Source of the DNA: Baffinella frigidus
Lineage: Eukaryota > Cryptophyceae > Cryptomonadales > Baffinellaceae
Length of the DNA: 13,550 bases
Direction of reading: 5' to 3'
Assembly: GCA_026770585.1 (NCBI GenBank)
Contig: MU646371.1
Location: forward strand, 27,553 to 41,102
A program made the translations under genes and the position numbers. Within the stretch, counting starts at the first letter, position 1; every line of letters begins with the position of its first letter. The notes beneath the pieces were generated by a model. That model searched no databases. It was given only the letters and a program-made list of their open reading frames with translations, and was not told the DNA's origin. Below are positions 6,095-11,615 of this stretch, in pieces.

Positions 6095-6181
6095 AGAAAA
6101 AGAAAGAAAAAGAAGAAGAAAAAGAAAAAGAAAAAGAAGAAGAAGAAGAAGAAAGAAGAAAAAAGAAAAAGAGGGGAAAAA
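6095..6181 (+). repeat. Uninterrupted 87-base polypurine tract
   Basis: Only A and G occur from 6095 to 6181, in a mix of GAAAAA, GAA and GAAA steps. It encodes a lysine/arginine run in one frame and a phenylalanine/serine/leucine run in the reverse, which explains the long open frames here. The tract is homopurine but not a clean mirror repeat. Confidence 0.95.
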
Positions 6182-6275
6182 TCGCGCCAACGCCAAACAC
6201 ATTCAGGTGGACGTTCGCTCGAAAAAGTGCTCCAAGGCTGGCTGTTTCAAGCAGGTGTCCTGCCCCGCACAACGC

Positions 6276-6428
6276 TCATCCGGGGGCATGTTTCATTTAA
6301 AAAAAAATGGCCTATCCAACCGGATTCTGGCCCTAATTAAATCTACTTAGGGCCCTAATTGACCTTCGTCTAACTCCTATGAACAAATAGGGGTCCATTT
6401 TCTTTAAGTTAAACATGTCCCCGGATCA
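6276..6428 (-). mobile_element. 153-bp hairpin element (family H, copy 2)
   Basis: Read on the minus strand it matches 2194-2347 end to end (GACATGTTTAACTTAAAG, CCTATTTGTTCATAGGAGTT, AATTAGGGCCCTAAGTA), with scattered substitutions. The ends here are TCATCCGGGGG and CCCCGGATCA. No exact target duplication is seen. An internal frame resembles one at the other copy only because the DNA is related. Confidence 0.92.
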
Positions 6429-6563
6429 AGGCTGGGGATGATTCGTCAGTCCAGGCCAAAGCCGAATTCGGCTTTGGACAAACGTGAATTTCGCGGAGGG
6501 TTTATTGAGTATTGTCCAAAAGTGGCGAACTCGTGGGCGGGCTGTCTCAAGTAGATTTCCTGA
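6429..6563. repeat. Segment with a 22-bp perfect palindrome and a flanking duplication
   Basis: Bases 6456-6477 form a perfect loopless palindrome CCAAAGCCGAATTCGGCTTT plus GG. Bases 6539-6569 (GGCTGTCTCAAGTAGATTTCCTG) echo 6238-6263 (GGCTGTTTCAAGCAGGTGTCCTG) on the other side of the family H element, with substitutions. Confidence 0.82.
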
Positions 6564-6707
6564 GACCCACTTAGCAGCCACCGGGGGCTTCACGGATACA
6601 GTCCATCTAAACGATTTGTCCTAGAATCTTATCTAGTTGCGTTGGATTCCAACCGCGTTTCGCCTTAAATATAAGGCGAAAAGTTCCTCGGTTGCTGCTA
6701 AGTGGTC
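6564..6707. mobile_element. 144-bp hairpin element with an inner stem-loop
   Basis: The left end GACCCACTTAGCAGCCACCG pairs with the right end as GACCACTTAGCAGCAACCG. Off-centre is a 10-bp stem TTTCGCCTTA/TAAGGCGAAA (6658-6667, 6672-6681) with a four-base loop. Only one copy is in the window. Confidence 0.85.
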
Positions 6708-6715
6708 CGCCACAC

Positions 6716-6790
6716 TTGACCAAACCGGGCGGGTTTGTACAACGACCATACCCAATCCGAGCAGGCTCAGTACCGGGAACCCCTCTGGCC
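6716..6790 (+). repeat. Dispersed repeat, uninterrupted copy
   Basis: TTGACCAAACCGGGCGGGTTTGTAC..CGACCATACCCAATCCGAGCAGG, then CTCAGTACCGGGAACCCCTCTGGC. The same sequence occurs at 7486-7530 and 7705-7728, separated there by an inserted element, so this copy shows the empty site. Confidence 0.88.
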
Positions 6791-6793
6791 AAG

Positions 6794-6974
6794 CCACACG
6801 AGGCTATCCATGCGAACAGATTCACAAGTTAATTATTGGATTATTGCCCAGGAAACAGGCCAAAAGTCAGCATTTGATCACGTTTCCGTACGGACATCCG
6901 TACGGAAACGTGATCATTTCCCCACAAATTTTAGAATGTTCTTTTATTCTGTTCGCATGGATAGCCTCGTGTGG
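6794..6974 (+). mobile_element. 181-bp hairpin element (family F, copy 2)
   Basis: A full-length copy of 1640-1820 with the same 27-bp perfect terminal inverted repeats and central 18-bp palindrome arms. Differences are a handful of substitutions (for example ACAGGCCAAA for ACACGCCAAA) and small changes in the A/T runs. The palindrome here is slightly more complete (GTGATCATT against GTGATTATT). No target duplication is seen. Confidence 0.93.
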
Positions 6975-7029
6975 AGGCTCCTGGGACCGCGTCTCTTGTC
7001 CACGCAAGATCCTTGGGGGGGGTATTTCG

Positions 7030-7102
7030 TGGCTGAAATTGGAGCCATTGGCTGAAAATTGAGCCATTTTCATTGTTTCATAGGAGAAATCATAGGAGAA
7101 AT
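7030..7102 (+). repeat. Two small tandem duplications
   Basis: GGCTGAAATTGGAGCCATT at 7031-7049 is followed by GGCTGAAAATTGAGCCATTT at 7050-7069. CATAGGAGAAAT is repeated at 7079-7090 and 7091-7102. Both look like recent slippage products. Confidence 0.9.
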
Positions 7103-7236
7103 TACTATGGCATAGGTGATTTTACTTATGATTCCTAATTAAATCAATTGCCCCCCCTAACAATCCTGGGTGGAGGAGCCTAGGGCGGCGCGTGGCCTTA
7201 AACGCGAGTAGCCCCATGGCGGGATGTTCATATGCT
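7103..7236. other. Unique spacer
   Basis: Nothing recognised except short C and G runs. CCTAATTAAATC resembles part of the family H interior at 6340-6352. No gene is seen. Confidence 0.5.
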
Positions 7237-7388
7237 AACGTCCTGAAAACCGGGTAGTTAAGCCTACGGTATTGCCTACGGTAGGCTGTAGGGCCCCTAG
7301 GACCTAATGCTTCGTAGGACCCCCCCTAGGCTCCTACGGCCTACCGTAGGCAATACCGTAGGCTTAACTACCCGGGTTTCAGGACGTT
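7237..7388. mobile_element. Near-perfect hairpin, 50-bp arms (family D, copy 2)
   Basis: Arms 7237-7286 and 7339-7388 match with one mismatch (AAAACCGGG against AAACCCGGG in reverse). The 52-base loop contains GGGCCCCTAGGACC, AATGCTTCGTAGGACC and CCCCCCTAGG. Outer sequence GTTGGCCTATAAA on the right recalls GTTAGCCTATGAA beside copy 1. An inverted, truncated copy of its left half lies at 7903-7999. Confidence 0.94.
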
Positions 7389-7444
7389 GGCCTATAAATG
7401 TGTTGGTAGTAGTGAAGGTCTCTCTCTCTCCTAGTCGCAAGGCT

Positions 7445-7470
7445 CCACTCGAGAATGATGGAGGATCCTG
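7445..7470 (+). repeat. Family W end fragment
   Basis: CCACTCGAGAATGATGGAGG plus ATCCT matches the left end of the diverged family W element at 3358 with three differences. No partner end is found nearby. Confidence 0.65.
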
Positions 7471-7485
7471 GCCAGCGACGGTTGA

Positions 7486-7533
7486 CTGAACCGGGCAGGT
7501 TTGTACCACAACCATACCGAATCCGAGCAGACT
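7486..7533 (+). repeat. Dispersed repeat, left half of interrupted copy
   Basis: TTGACTGAACCGGGCAGGTT through AACCATACCGAATCCGAGCAG corresponds to 6716-6763. The right half, GCACCGGGAAACCCTCTGGC, reappears at 7706-7725 beyond the inserted element. Confidence 0.87.
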
Positions 7534-7705
7534 TACTACGGGGGAGGGCTAGGTGGTTTCTTGGAGCCGTTTTCACCATATCCTGCGGTTACTTTTCCGT
7601 CAAAGTCAATCATTTGTGGGCATTTCCGGCAACTTTTGCCGATTTCAAGGGAAAATAATAGATGGACGCAGGGCGTAAAATGACATGTAGCTCTCCCGCG
7701 CAGTA
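7534..7705 (+). mobile_element. ~172-bp inserted hairpin element
   Basis: The boundaries come from the empty site at 6716-6790. The left end TACTACGGGGGAGGGCTA pairs with the right end, read in reverse, as TACTGCGCGGGAGAGCTA. The centre has a CGGCAA/TTGCCG stem at about 7629-7643. A left-truncated relative is at 4988-5117. No open frame of note lies inside and no clean target duplication is visible. Confidence 0.82.
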
Positions 7706-7744
7706 GCACCGGGAAACCCTCTGGCTCGTCCACTTTCTCTTCTC

Positions 7745-7820
7745 AGGGCCCGCCTAAAGTCAAAATACCTCTAACCCCTTTTGCGGGGGACGCATCCGGC
7801 GTTCGGGTTCGAGGGGCAGT
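7745..7820 (+). repeat. CCCCTTTTGCGGGG repeat, copy 1
   Basis: AGGGCCCGCCTAAAGTCAAA, then ACCCCTTTTGCGGGGGACGC, then CCGGCGTTCGGGTTCGAGGG. The GGTTCGA is reminiscent of a tRNA T-loop, but the surrounding stems do not pair as a tRNA. CCCC/GGGG around TTTTGC forms a short hairpin. Other copies are at 8084-8132 (truncated left) and 8414-8490. Confidence 0.9.
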
Positions 7821-7851
7821 AACGAATGTATGGGTGTCCACTACATTTTTT

Positions 7852-7903
7852 GAGTCACCCCTCCGTTTTGTGAGTAACCCCTCTGTGGTAGGCCAAGTTG
7901 CTG
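7852..7903 (+). repeat. 20-bp tandem pair and GGTAGGCCAAGTTGCTG
   Basis: GAGTCACCCCTCCGTTTTGT is followed by GAGTAACCCCTCTGTGGTAG. GGTAGGCCAAGTTGCTG at 7887-7903 recurs as GGTAGGCCAAATTGCTG at 8011-8027, so the two copies bracket the half-element at 7903-7999. Confidence 0.85.
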
Positions 7904-7999
7904 GAGCCCAGGGGGGGTCCTACGAAGCATTAGGTCCTAGGGGCCCTACGGCCTACCGTAGGCAATACCGTAGGCTTAACTACCCGGTTTTCAGGACGT
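7903..7999 (-). mobile_element. Half-copy of the family D hairpin, inverted
   Basis: These 97 bases are the reverse complement of 7238-7334, that is, the left arm plus most of the loop of the family D element. Only one or two differences are visible. At the single base where the two arms of 7237-7388 differ, this copy has CCCGGTTTTC and so follows the left arm. The second arm is absent. It is bracketed by the 17-bp direct repeats at 7887 and 8011. Confidence 0.92.
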
Positions 8000-8083
8000 C
8001 ACCCCGGTACGGTAGGCCAAATTGCTGAGAAATGAATTCAGGAGTGCCTCGATCAGAAGGATCCGCCCCCCCCTCTAGGACCG

Positions 8084-8132
8084 CTAACCCCTTTTGCGGG
8101 GGACCCAGCCGGCGTTCGGGTTCGAGGGGCGG
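8084..8132 (+). repeat. CCCCTTTTGCGGGG repeat, copy 2 (left-truncated)
   Basis: CTAACCCCTTTTGCGGGGGA, CCCAGCCGGCGTTCGGGTTC and GAGGGGCGG. It lacks the AGGGCCCGCCTAAAGTC part of the other copies. Confidence 0.88.
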
Positions 8133-8147
8133 TACATTTGGTGAGTA

Positions 8148-8318
8148 GAGCGCTGTGCAGAGAAGTTGGCCACGGGAAATAATGGAAAATCGAGAAATTG
8201 GAGCCATTTTGTCAACTTTTGAGAAATTTAGTACCATGAATTTCTCAAAAGTAGACAAAATGGCTCCAATTTCCCCATTTTCCCATTTTTCGGTGGCCAA
8301 CTTCTCTGCACAGCGCTC
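8148..8318. mobile_element. 171-bp hairpin element, ~80-bp arms
   Basis: The left arm from GAGCGCTGTGCAGAGAAGTT and the right arm ending GCACAGCGCTC pair over about 80 bp with roughly eight mismatches, clustered at the ACGGGAAATAATGG part. The loop is about ten bases. GAAATTGGAGCCATTTTG in the arms recalls 7035-7070. There is no coding capacity; frames crossing it are by-products. Confidence 0.93.
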
Positions 8319-8413
8319 CAACCCCTGACACTTATTGACACTTATTGACTTTGTTCGAAAGAGGACTGCACGGAAATCATGTACGGTACAAGTAGGCAAA
8401 ATGACCCCTTGTT
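8319..8413. other. Short spacer
   Basis: It contains the tandem ACACTTATTGACACTTATTGAC... (11-bp unit twice, 8329-8349). Nothing else is recognised. Confidence 0.6.
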
Positions 8414-8490
8414 CAGGGCCCGCCTAAAGTCAAAATACCTCTTAACCCCTTTTGCGGGGGACGCAGCCGGCGTTTGGGTTCGAAGGGCAG
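8414..8490 (+). repeat. CCCCTTTTGCGGGG repeat, copy 3
   Basis: Almost identical to 7745-7820, with an extra T in CCTCTTAACCCC and TTTGGGTTCGAAGGG for TTCGGGTTCGAGGGG. It runs directly into the composite array, sharing its GGGCAG with block A. Confidence 0.9.
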
Positions 8491-9230
8491 CGGCCGGTCG
8501 CCTGCAAGGAGCATCGCGCAGAGGTTTCCCCTAACCCCTAACCCCTGATCCCTGAACCCCATGTGGGGTCCTGATCCCTGGACCCTGGACTCCATATGGG
8601 ATTCTCTGGCCAACGCCAAGAGGGGCAGCGGCCGGTCGCCTGTAAGGATCATCGCGCAGAGGTTTCCCCCACCGAGACTGTCTCGCTGAGCAGAGCCTAT
8701 CGTGTGTACTTTGACAATATAGTTTTTGACAACCTAGCGCCTATCGTGTGTGCTTTGACAATGATGGACTTAAGGGGCAGCGGCCGGTGGCCTGCAAGGA
8801 TCATCGCGCTGAGGTGCCCCCTCAACCCTAACCCCTAACCCCTGATCTCTGAACCCCATGTGGGGTCCTGATCCCTGGACCCTGGACTCCATATGGGGTT
8901 CTCTGGCCAACGCAAGAGGGGCAGCGGCCGGTGGCATGCAAGGAGCATCACGCAGAGGTTTCCCCCACCGAGGCTGTGTCTGAGCAGAGCCTATCGTGTA
9001 TACTTTGACCATTATGGACTTGAGGGACCGCGGCCGGTGGCATGCAAGGAGCATCGCGCAGAGGTTTCCCCCACTGTGTCTGAGCAGGGTTTAGGGCTGA
9101 CGTATATTGTGATGGTATGGGTTTAAGGTTGCCTAGCGCCCATCGTGTGTACTTTGACCATTATGGAGTTGAAGGGCAGCTGAGGGGCAGCGGCCGGTCG
9201 CCTGCAAGGAGCATCGCGTAGAGGTAGCCT
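8485..9230 (+). repeat. Composite tandem array, order A-B-A-C-A-B-A-C-A-C-A
   Basis: Block A (CAGCGGCCGGTCGCCTGCAA, then GGAGCATCGCGCAGAGG) starts near 8485, 8623, 8775, 8919, 9024 and 9185. Block B (CCCTAACCCCTGATC, CCCATGTGGGGTCCTGATCC, CTCTGGCCAACG) lies at about 8533-8622 and 8826-8918. Block C (GAGCAGAGCCTATCGTGTGT, ACTTTGAC, ATTATGGACTT) fills the other gaps with variable length. Alternation of B and C suggests an older A-B-A-C unit of about 290 bp amplified and then partly eroded. Confidence 0.9.
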
Positions 9231-9235
9231 CGAAC

Positions 9236-9398
9236 CCCTAAACCCTAAACCCTAAACCCTAAACCCTAAACCCTAAACCCTAAACACTGAACCCTAAACC
9301 CTAAACCCTAAACCCTAATCCCTAAACCCTAAACCCTAAACCCTAATCCCTAATCCCTAAACCCTGAGCCCTAAATCCTAAATCCTAAACCCTAAACC
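9236..9398 (+). repeat. CCCTAAA telomere-like array
   Basis: About 23 heptamers, most of them exact CCCTAAA, with CCCTAAT, CCCTGAG and CACTGAA variants, mainly towards the right. This is the plant/algal telomere type, C-rich strand on the plus strand. The array is short and flanked by repeats on both sides, so it is interstitial in this window. Confidence 0.94.
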
Positions 9399-9401
9399 AG
9401 G

Positions 9402-9449
9402 GGCATGTGGACGTGAAAAATCCGCGCTGCGACGTTGTGGTCAGTTCTA
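9402..9449 (+). repeat. ~47-bp direct repeat, left copy flanking a hairpin element
   Basis: GGGGCATGTGGACGTGAAAA, then ATCCGCGCTGCGACGTTGTG and GTCAGTTC. The right copy at 9657-9702 begins immediately at the right end of the family W element. A weaker third copy (GCCGCGTTTCGATGGTGTGG, then TCAGTTCTAGC) is at about 10128-10157. Confidence 0.88.
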
Positions 9450-9457
9450 CCTATTTA

Positions 9458-9656
9458 CCACTCGAGGCTGGAAGAGGGAGTTTTTTAAAAGTGGGGCTGC
9501 TGAAATTTGTACCAGTCACGGGCGGGTTTGGTCACGTATCTGCTCGATATCGAGCAGATACGTGACAAAACGCGACTGTTTGTGTGAAAATTACTACACC
9601 CGCCCCACTTGTAAAGGAACCCCGGTTTTAATAGTCACATTTCTGGCCTCGAGTTG
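9458..9656 (+). mobile_element. 199-bp family W hairpin element (copy 1)
   Basis: The ends are CCACTCGAGGCTGG and, in reverse, CAACTCGAGGCCAG. The interior has GTACCAGTCACGGGC, then a perfect loopless 36-bp palindrome at 9531-9566 (half-site GTCACGTATCTGCTCGAT), then GTGTGAAAATTACTACAC and CCACTTGTAAAGGA. All of these recur in order at 11877-12088, where the palindrome centre differs. It is flanked by 47-bp direct repeats rather than a short target duplication. Confidence 0.93.
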
Positions 9657-9702
9657 GGCATGTGGACGCCAAGAATCCGCACTGCGATGTTGTGGTCAGT
9701 TC
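9657..9702 (+). repeat. ~47-bp direct repeat, right copy
   Basis: GGCATGTGGACGCCAAGAAT, then CCGCACTGCGATGTTGTGGT and CAGTTC. It differs from the left copy at about six positions, so if it arose at insertion the event is old. Confidence 0.88.
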
Positions 9703-9712
9703 CATACTTCAC

Positions 9713-9816
9713 ACCCTAAGAGAACTTGGGGTAAAGAAGAAGAAGAAGCTAGAATGACCAACGAAGAAGAAGCTAGAACTGTCCGTTCTTCTTCTTTTTT
9801 ACCCTTCTCTTAGGGT
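9713..9816. mobile_element. 104-bp hairpin with GAAGAA arms
   Basis: ACCCTAAGAGAACTTGGGGT..AAAGAAGAAGAAGAA pairs with TTCTTCTTCTTTTTT.ACCCTTCTCTTAGGGT. The interior has the direct repeat GAAGAAGAAGCTAGAA. It runs on the right into TTTGGGGTTTGGGGTTTAGGG, so its ACCCTAA end may itself derive from telomere-like sequence. Confidence 0.86.
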
Positions 9817-9863
9817 TTGGGGTTTGGGGTTTAGGGCCACTTCACCTAATAGATTATATCTTG

Positions 9864-9912
9864 GATTTTGGCTTGGCATTGGAGCCATTTCGCACTTTTA
9901 GGGTTTAAATTA
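9864..9912 (+). repeat. Dispersed repeat GAGCCATTTCGCACTTTTAG
   Basis: The 49-base segment GATTTTGGCTTGGC....GAGCCATTTCGCACTTTTAG...TTTAAAT is the reverse complement of 12921-12969. The downstream copy is part of an inverted-repeat element (12861-12990). The arms of that element are not clear here. Confidence 0.82.
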
Positions 9913-9959
9913 CCAGGTCTATTCGTTTGCGGTGCACTCTGCGGAACGACCCAACTTCA

Positions 9960-10097
9960 CCACGCCAGATTCTTGGAAGGGGTCGCCAAATGTCAATTCA
10001 CCGGAAGGAATAAGGGGGAATTGTTTACTTTTGGGATAGTTCGGCGCCCAAAAGCGCACTCGGAAAGAGCCGAACCCCCACGAGGAATCTGGCGTGG
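9960..10097. mobile_element. 138-bp hairpin element (CCACGCCAGATTC ends, copy 1)
   Basis: The left end CCACGCCAGATTCTTGG pairs with the right end as CCACGCCAGATTCCTC. The left portion through GAAGGGGTCGCCAAATGTCA is homologous, in inverse, to the right portion of 11688-11817. The centre has a GTTCGGC/GCCGAAC stem. Longer frames across this region are not recognisable proteins. Confidence 0.87.
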
Positions 10098-10189
10098 GAG
10101 GCAGTGCGTTGAACCCTGGGGTTATGAGCCGCGTTTCGATGGTGTGGTCAGTTCTAGCTTCCACTTCTTGATTATTCTCCTCTTCTTCG

Positions 10190-10237
10190 TTCCTCTTCTT
10201 CATTTATCTCAAGCTTGAGATACATGAAGAAGAGGAA
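10190..10237. repeat. 48-bp palindrome around CAAGCTTG
   Basis: A loopless inverted repeat with half-site TTCCTCTTCTTCATTTATCT plus CAAG and one mismatch, centred on the HindIII-like AAGCTT. A second 16-bp palindrome CTCTCAAGCTTGAGAG lies at 10326-10341. The two share TCTCAAGCTTGAGA. Confidence 0.92.
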
Positions 10238-10405
10238 GGCGGGGGCGGCGACTCGGAGGGCACGAGCCTCGAGATCTCCAGGAATAAGGGAAGGTTGTTT
10301 ACTTTTACTATCAAGCTCTTTATGACTCTCAAGCTTGAGAGACATCCCCTGGAGATGAGTGATCCAAACGTCGTGGAACAGCCCCGCCGGCAGGCTCGTG
10401 AACGC
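10238..10405. repeat. Segment with nested inverted repeats
   Basis: It holds the palindrome CTCTCAAGCTTGAGAG (10326-10341) and an outer pair GAGATCTCCAGG (about 10269-10280) with CCTGGAGAT (10349-10357). The GGAATAAGGG..TTGTTTACTTTT stretch at about 10279-10306 echoes 10005-10031 of the preceding element, so this may be a rearranged relative. Confidence 0.75.
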
Positions 10406-10425
10406 CCGCGTGACCGGTCACGCGG
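10406..10425. repeat. 20-bp perfect palindrome
   Basis: CCGCGTGACCGGTCACGCGG, loopless and exact. A 68-codon frame crosses it but has no recognisable domain. Confidence 0.95.
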
Positions 10426-10487
10426 ACGCCGAAGCCAACTGTCCGAGGTGACTGCCTTGCGTTGTACTGTAAACGCAAAGTTCGCTC

Positions 10488-10518
10488 CCGGCTCGTCTTG
10501 AGCCTCAAGACGAGCCGG
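10488..10518. repeat. 31-base hairpin, 15-bp stem
   Basis: CCGGCTCGTCTTGAG, one base, then the exact reverse complement. It looks like a terminator stem but lacks a following T run and there is no gene upstream, so I class it with the other palindromes. Confidence 0.94.
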
Positions 10519-10529
10519 CCTTGGTACAG

Positions 10530-10574
10530 TGATTTAGGGTTTAGCTTTAGGTTTTAGAGTTTGGGGTGTAGGGT

Positions 10575-10627
<53 letters not shown>

Positions 10628-10637
10628 GGTCGAGGGT
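10530..10637 (-). repeat. Opposite-strand telomere-like array (TTTAGGG to TTGAGGG)
   Basis: Degenerate TTTAGGG-like units are followed by eight exact TTGAGGG heptamers (10574-10629) and one TCGAGGG. The G-rich strand is on top, the reverse of the arrays at 691-1147 and 9236-9398. CCCTCAA units also occur in the first array. Confidence 0.94.
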
Positions 10638-10663
10638 GCTGTAGCTACTAGGCACTACAGAGT

Positions 10664-10768
10664 TTACTCGCGAACAAGGACACACGCCTCCCTAGGGGCC
10701 TACGGTAGGGTTATGCCTAGGAGCATAGGACCACCGTATGGACGGCGCGTGTCCTTATTCGCGAGTAA
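10664..10768. mobile_element. 105-bp hairpin with CCTACGGTAGG loop
   Basis: The arms TTACTCGCGAACAAGGACAC and, in reverse, TTACTCGCGAATAAGGACAC enclose CCTAGGGGCCTACGGTAGGG and GCCTAGGAGCATAGGACC. The loop is built of the CCTAGG/CCTACGGTAGG motifs common across the window. Confidence 0.92.
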
Positions 10769-10777
10769 TCCCTGTAC

Positions 10778-10939
10778 CCACACAGCGGACTTCGAAGGGA
10801 TTTCTGAACAACCCTTAAGCGATAAGACCTACGACCCTACGGTAGGCACCCCGTAGGGACATAGGGGGGTTTCTACGGATAAGGTAACGGAAACTCGGCC
10901 CGAAATGGGCCGAAAATCCCTTCGTAGCCCGCTATGTGG
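10778..10939. mobile_element. 162-bp hairpin element
   Basis: The left arm CCACACAGCGGACTTCGAAG..GGATTT pairs with the right arm read as CCACATAGCGGGCTACGAAG..GGATTTT. The interior carries CCCTACGGTAGGC, CCCCGTAGGG and a TCGGCCC/GGGCCGA stem. No target duplication is clear. Confidence 0.83.
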
Positions 10940-10954
10940 CACGTCTGTACGTCT

Positions 10955-11008
10955 GCTTCTTCTGTATTACTCTCGAAACAGGTCCTAGATAGGCCCCTAA
11001 GCCTTGAG
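10955..11008 (-). repeat. Dispersed repeat, inverted partner of 1545-1603
   Basis: On the minus strand it reads CTCAAGGCTTAGGGGCCTAT..CTAGGACC..GAGAGTAA..CAGAAGAAGC. The 12-bp bracketing repeats of the other copy are absent. Confidence 0.82.
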
Positions 11009-11070
11009 TTGAGTGATACAATCGGCTATGAGCCTTAAGGAACGAGCCCGCCTCGGAAACGTGAGCAGTG

Positions 11071-11192
11071 CCTGTACTAACGCTCTTGGCTGACATGTCG
11101 CACACCGAAATTAAGGACCACCCTAGAAATGGCGCGTTTCCTTAATTTCGAGTGACCCCTGTACCACGCCTGTATCAACGTTCTTGGCTGAT
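11071..11192 (+). repeat. Hairpin (11106-11150) between direct repeats
   Basis: CGAAATTAAGGA (11106-11117) and its exact complement (11139-11150) form a 12-bp stem around CCACCCTAGAAATGGCG. Direct repeats GCCTGTACTAACGCTCTTGG.CTGA (from 11070) and GCCTGTATCAACGTTCTTGG.CTGA (from 11168) bracket it. This layout is similar to that at 9402-9702. Confidence 0.86.
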
Positions 11193-11213
11193 GAAGAGAC
11201 TTTTATTGAACTT

Positions 11214-11279
11214 GTGACGTCGGACCATCCACTTAATGAAGTCGGACCATCAACTTAGTGACGTCTGACCATCAACTTA
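11214..11279 (+). repeat. 22-bp tandem repeat, three units
   Basis: Consensus GTGACGTCGGACCATCAACT plus TA, three units with two or three substitutions each. Confidence 0.93.
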
Positions 11280-11303
11280 AGGCGTACAGAGAGGGCTCGA
11301 ACA

Positions 11304-11355
11304 TGGCTGACACTCGCTCTTGGCTGACTCTTGGCTGACACTCTTGGCTAACACC
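11304..11355 (+). repeat. CTCTTGGCTGAC tandem repeat
   Basis: Four variants of ACTCTTGGCTGAC in a row. The motif also forms the end of the direct repeats at 11070 and 11168. Confidence 0.88.
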
Positions 11356-11411
11356 CGCACACCGATGCAGGACTGTGGCCGACGATCCATGGTACTCGCC
11401 CCAAACCGACC

Positions 11412-11413
11412 CT

Positions 11414-11447
<34 letters not shown>

Positions 11448-11551
11448 CGAGAGAGAGAGAGCGCGCGCGCGCGCGAGAGAGAGAGAGAGCGAGAGAGAGA
11501 GAGAGAGAGAGCGCGCGCGAGAGAGAGAGAGAGAGAGCGCGCGCGCGAGAG

Positions 11552-11596
<45 letters not shown>

Positions 11597-11606
11597 CAGA
11601 GGGACA
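11412..11606 (+). repeat. GT/GA/GC dinucleotide microsatellite
   Basis: A (TG)n run is followed by long GA blocks alternating with four blocks of GC (GCGCGCGC) and single GAGC interruptions. Strictly alternating purine-pyrimidine GC and GT blocks next to homopurine GA blocks could favour Z-form and triplex structures respectively. Several long charged frames (glutamate/arginine or serine/leucine) are translations of this repeat. Confidence 0.96.
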
Positions 11607-11615
11607 AGAAAACTC

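Noticed and set aside
5871-6350. 159-codon forward open frame with a lysine/arginine-rich middle
   Set aside because: The charged run is the translation of the purine tract. The start lies in the tandem array and the end inside a hairpin element. Its last ~20 residues resemble those of a frame at 2273-2340 only because both cross family H elements.
6637-7062. 141-codon forward open frame
   Set aside because: It runs through the end of one hairpin, a dispersed repeat and the whole family F element; a related frame exists in the other F copy for the same reason.
7287-7955. Loop inversion between the two family D copies
   Set aside because: The loop looks flipped relative to the right arm, but the diagnostic base shows that the second copy derives from the left arm, so a plain inverted half-copy explains it.
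7800-8132. Possible tRNA from the repeated GCGTTCGGGTTCGAGGGG
   Set aside because: GGTTCGA resembles a T-loop, but the five bases on each side do not form a T-stem and no acceptor or anticodon stem can be placed.
7980-8399. 139-codon minus-strand open frame
   Set aside because: It crosses both 80-bp arms of the hairpin at 8148-8318 and a CCCCTTTTGCGGGG repeat; no domain is recognised.
10488-10518. Possible intrinsic terminator
   Set aside because: The stem is strong, but there is no T run after it and no gene before it; it fits the general abundance of palindromes.
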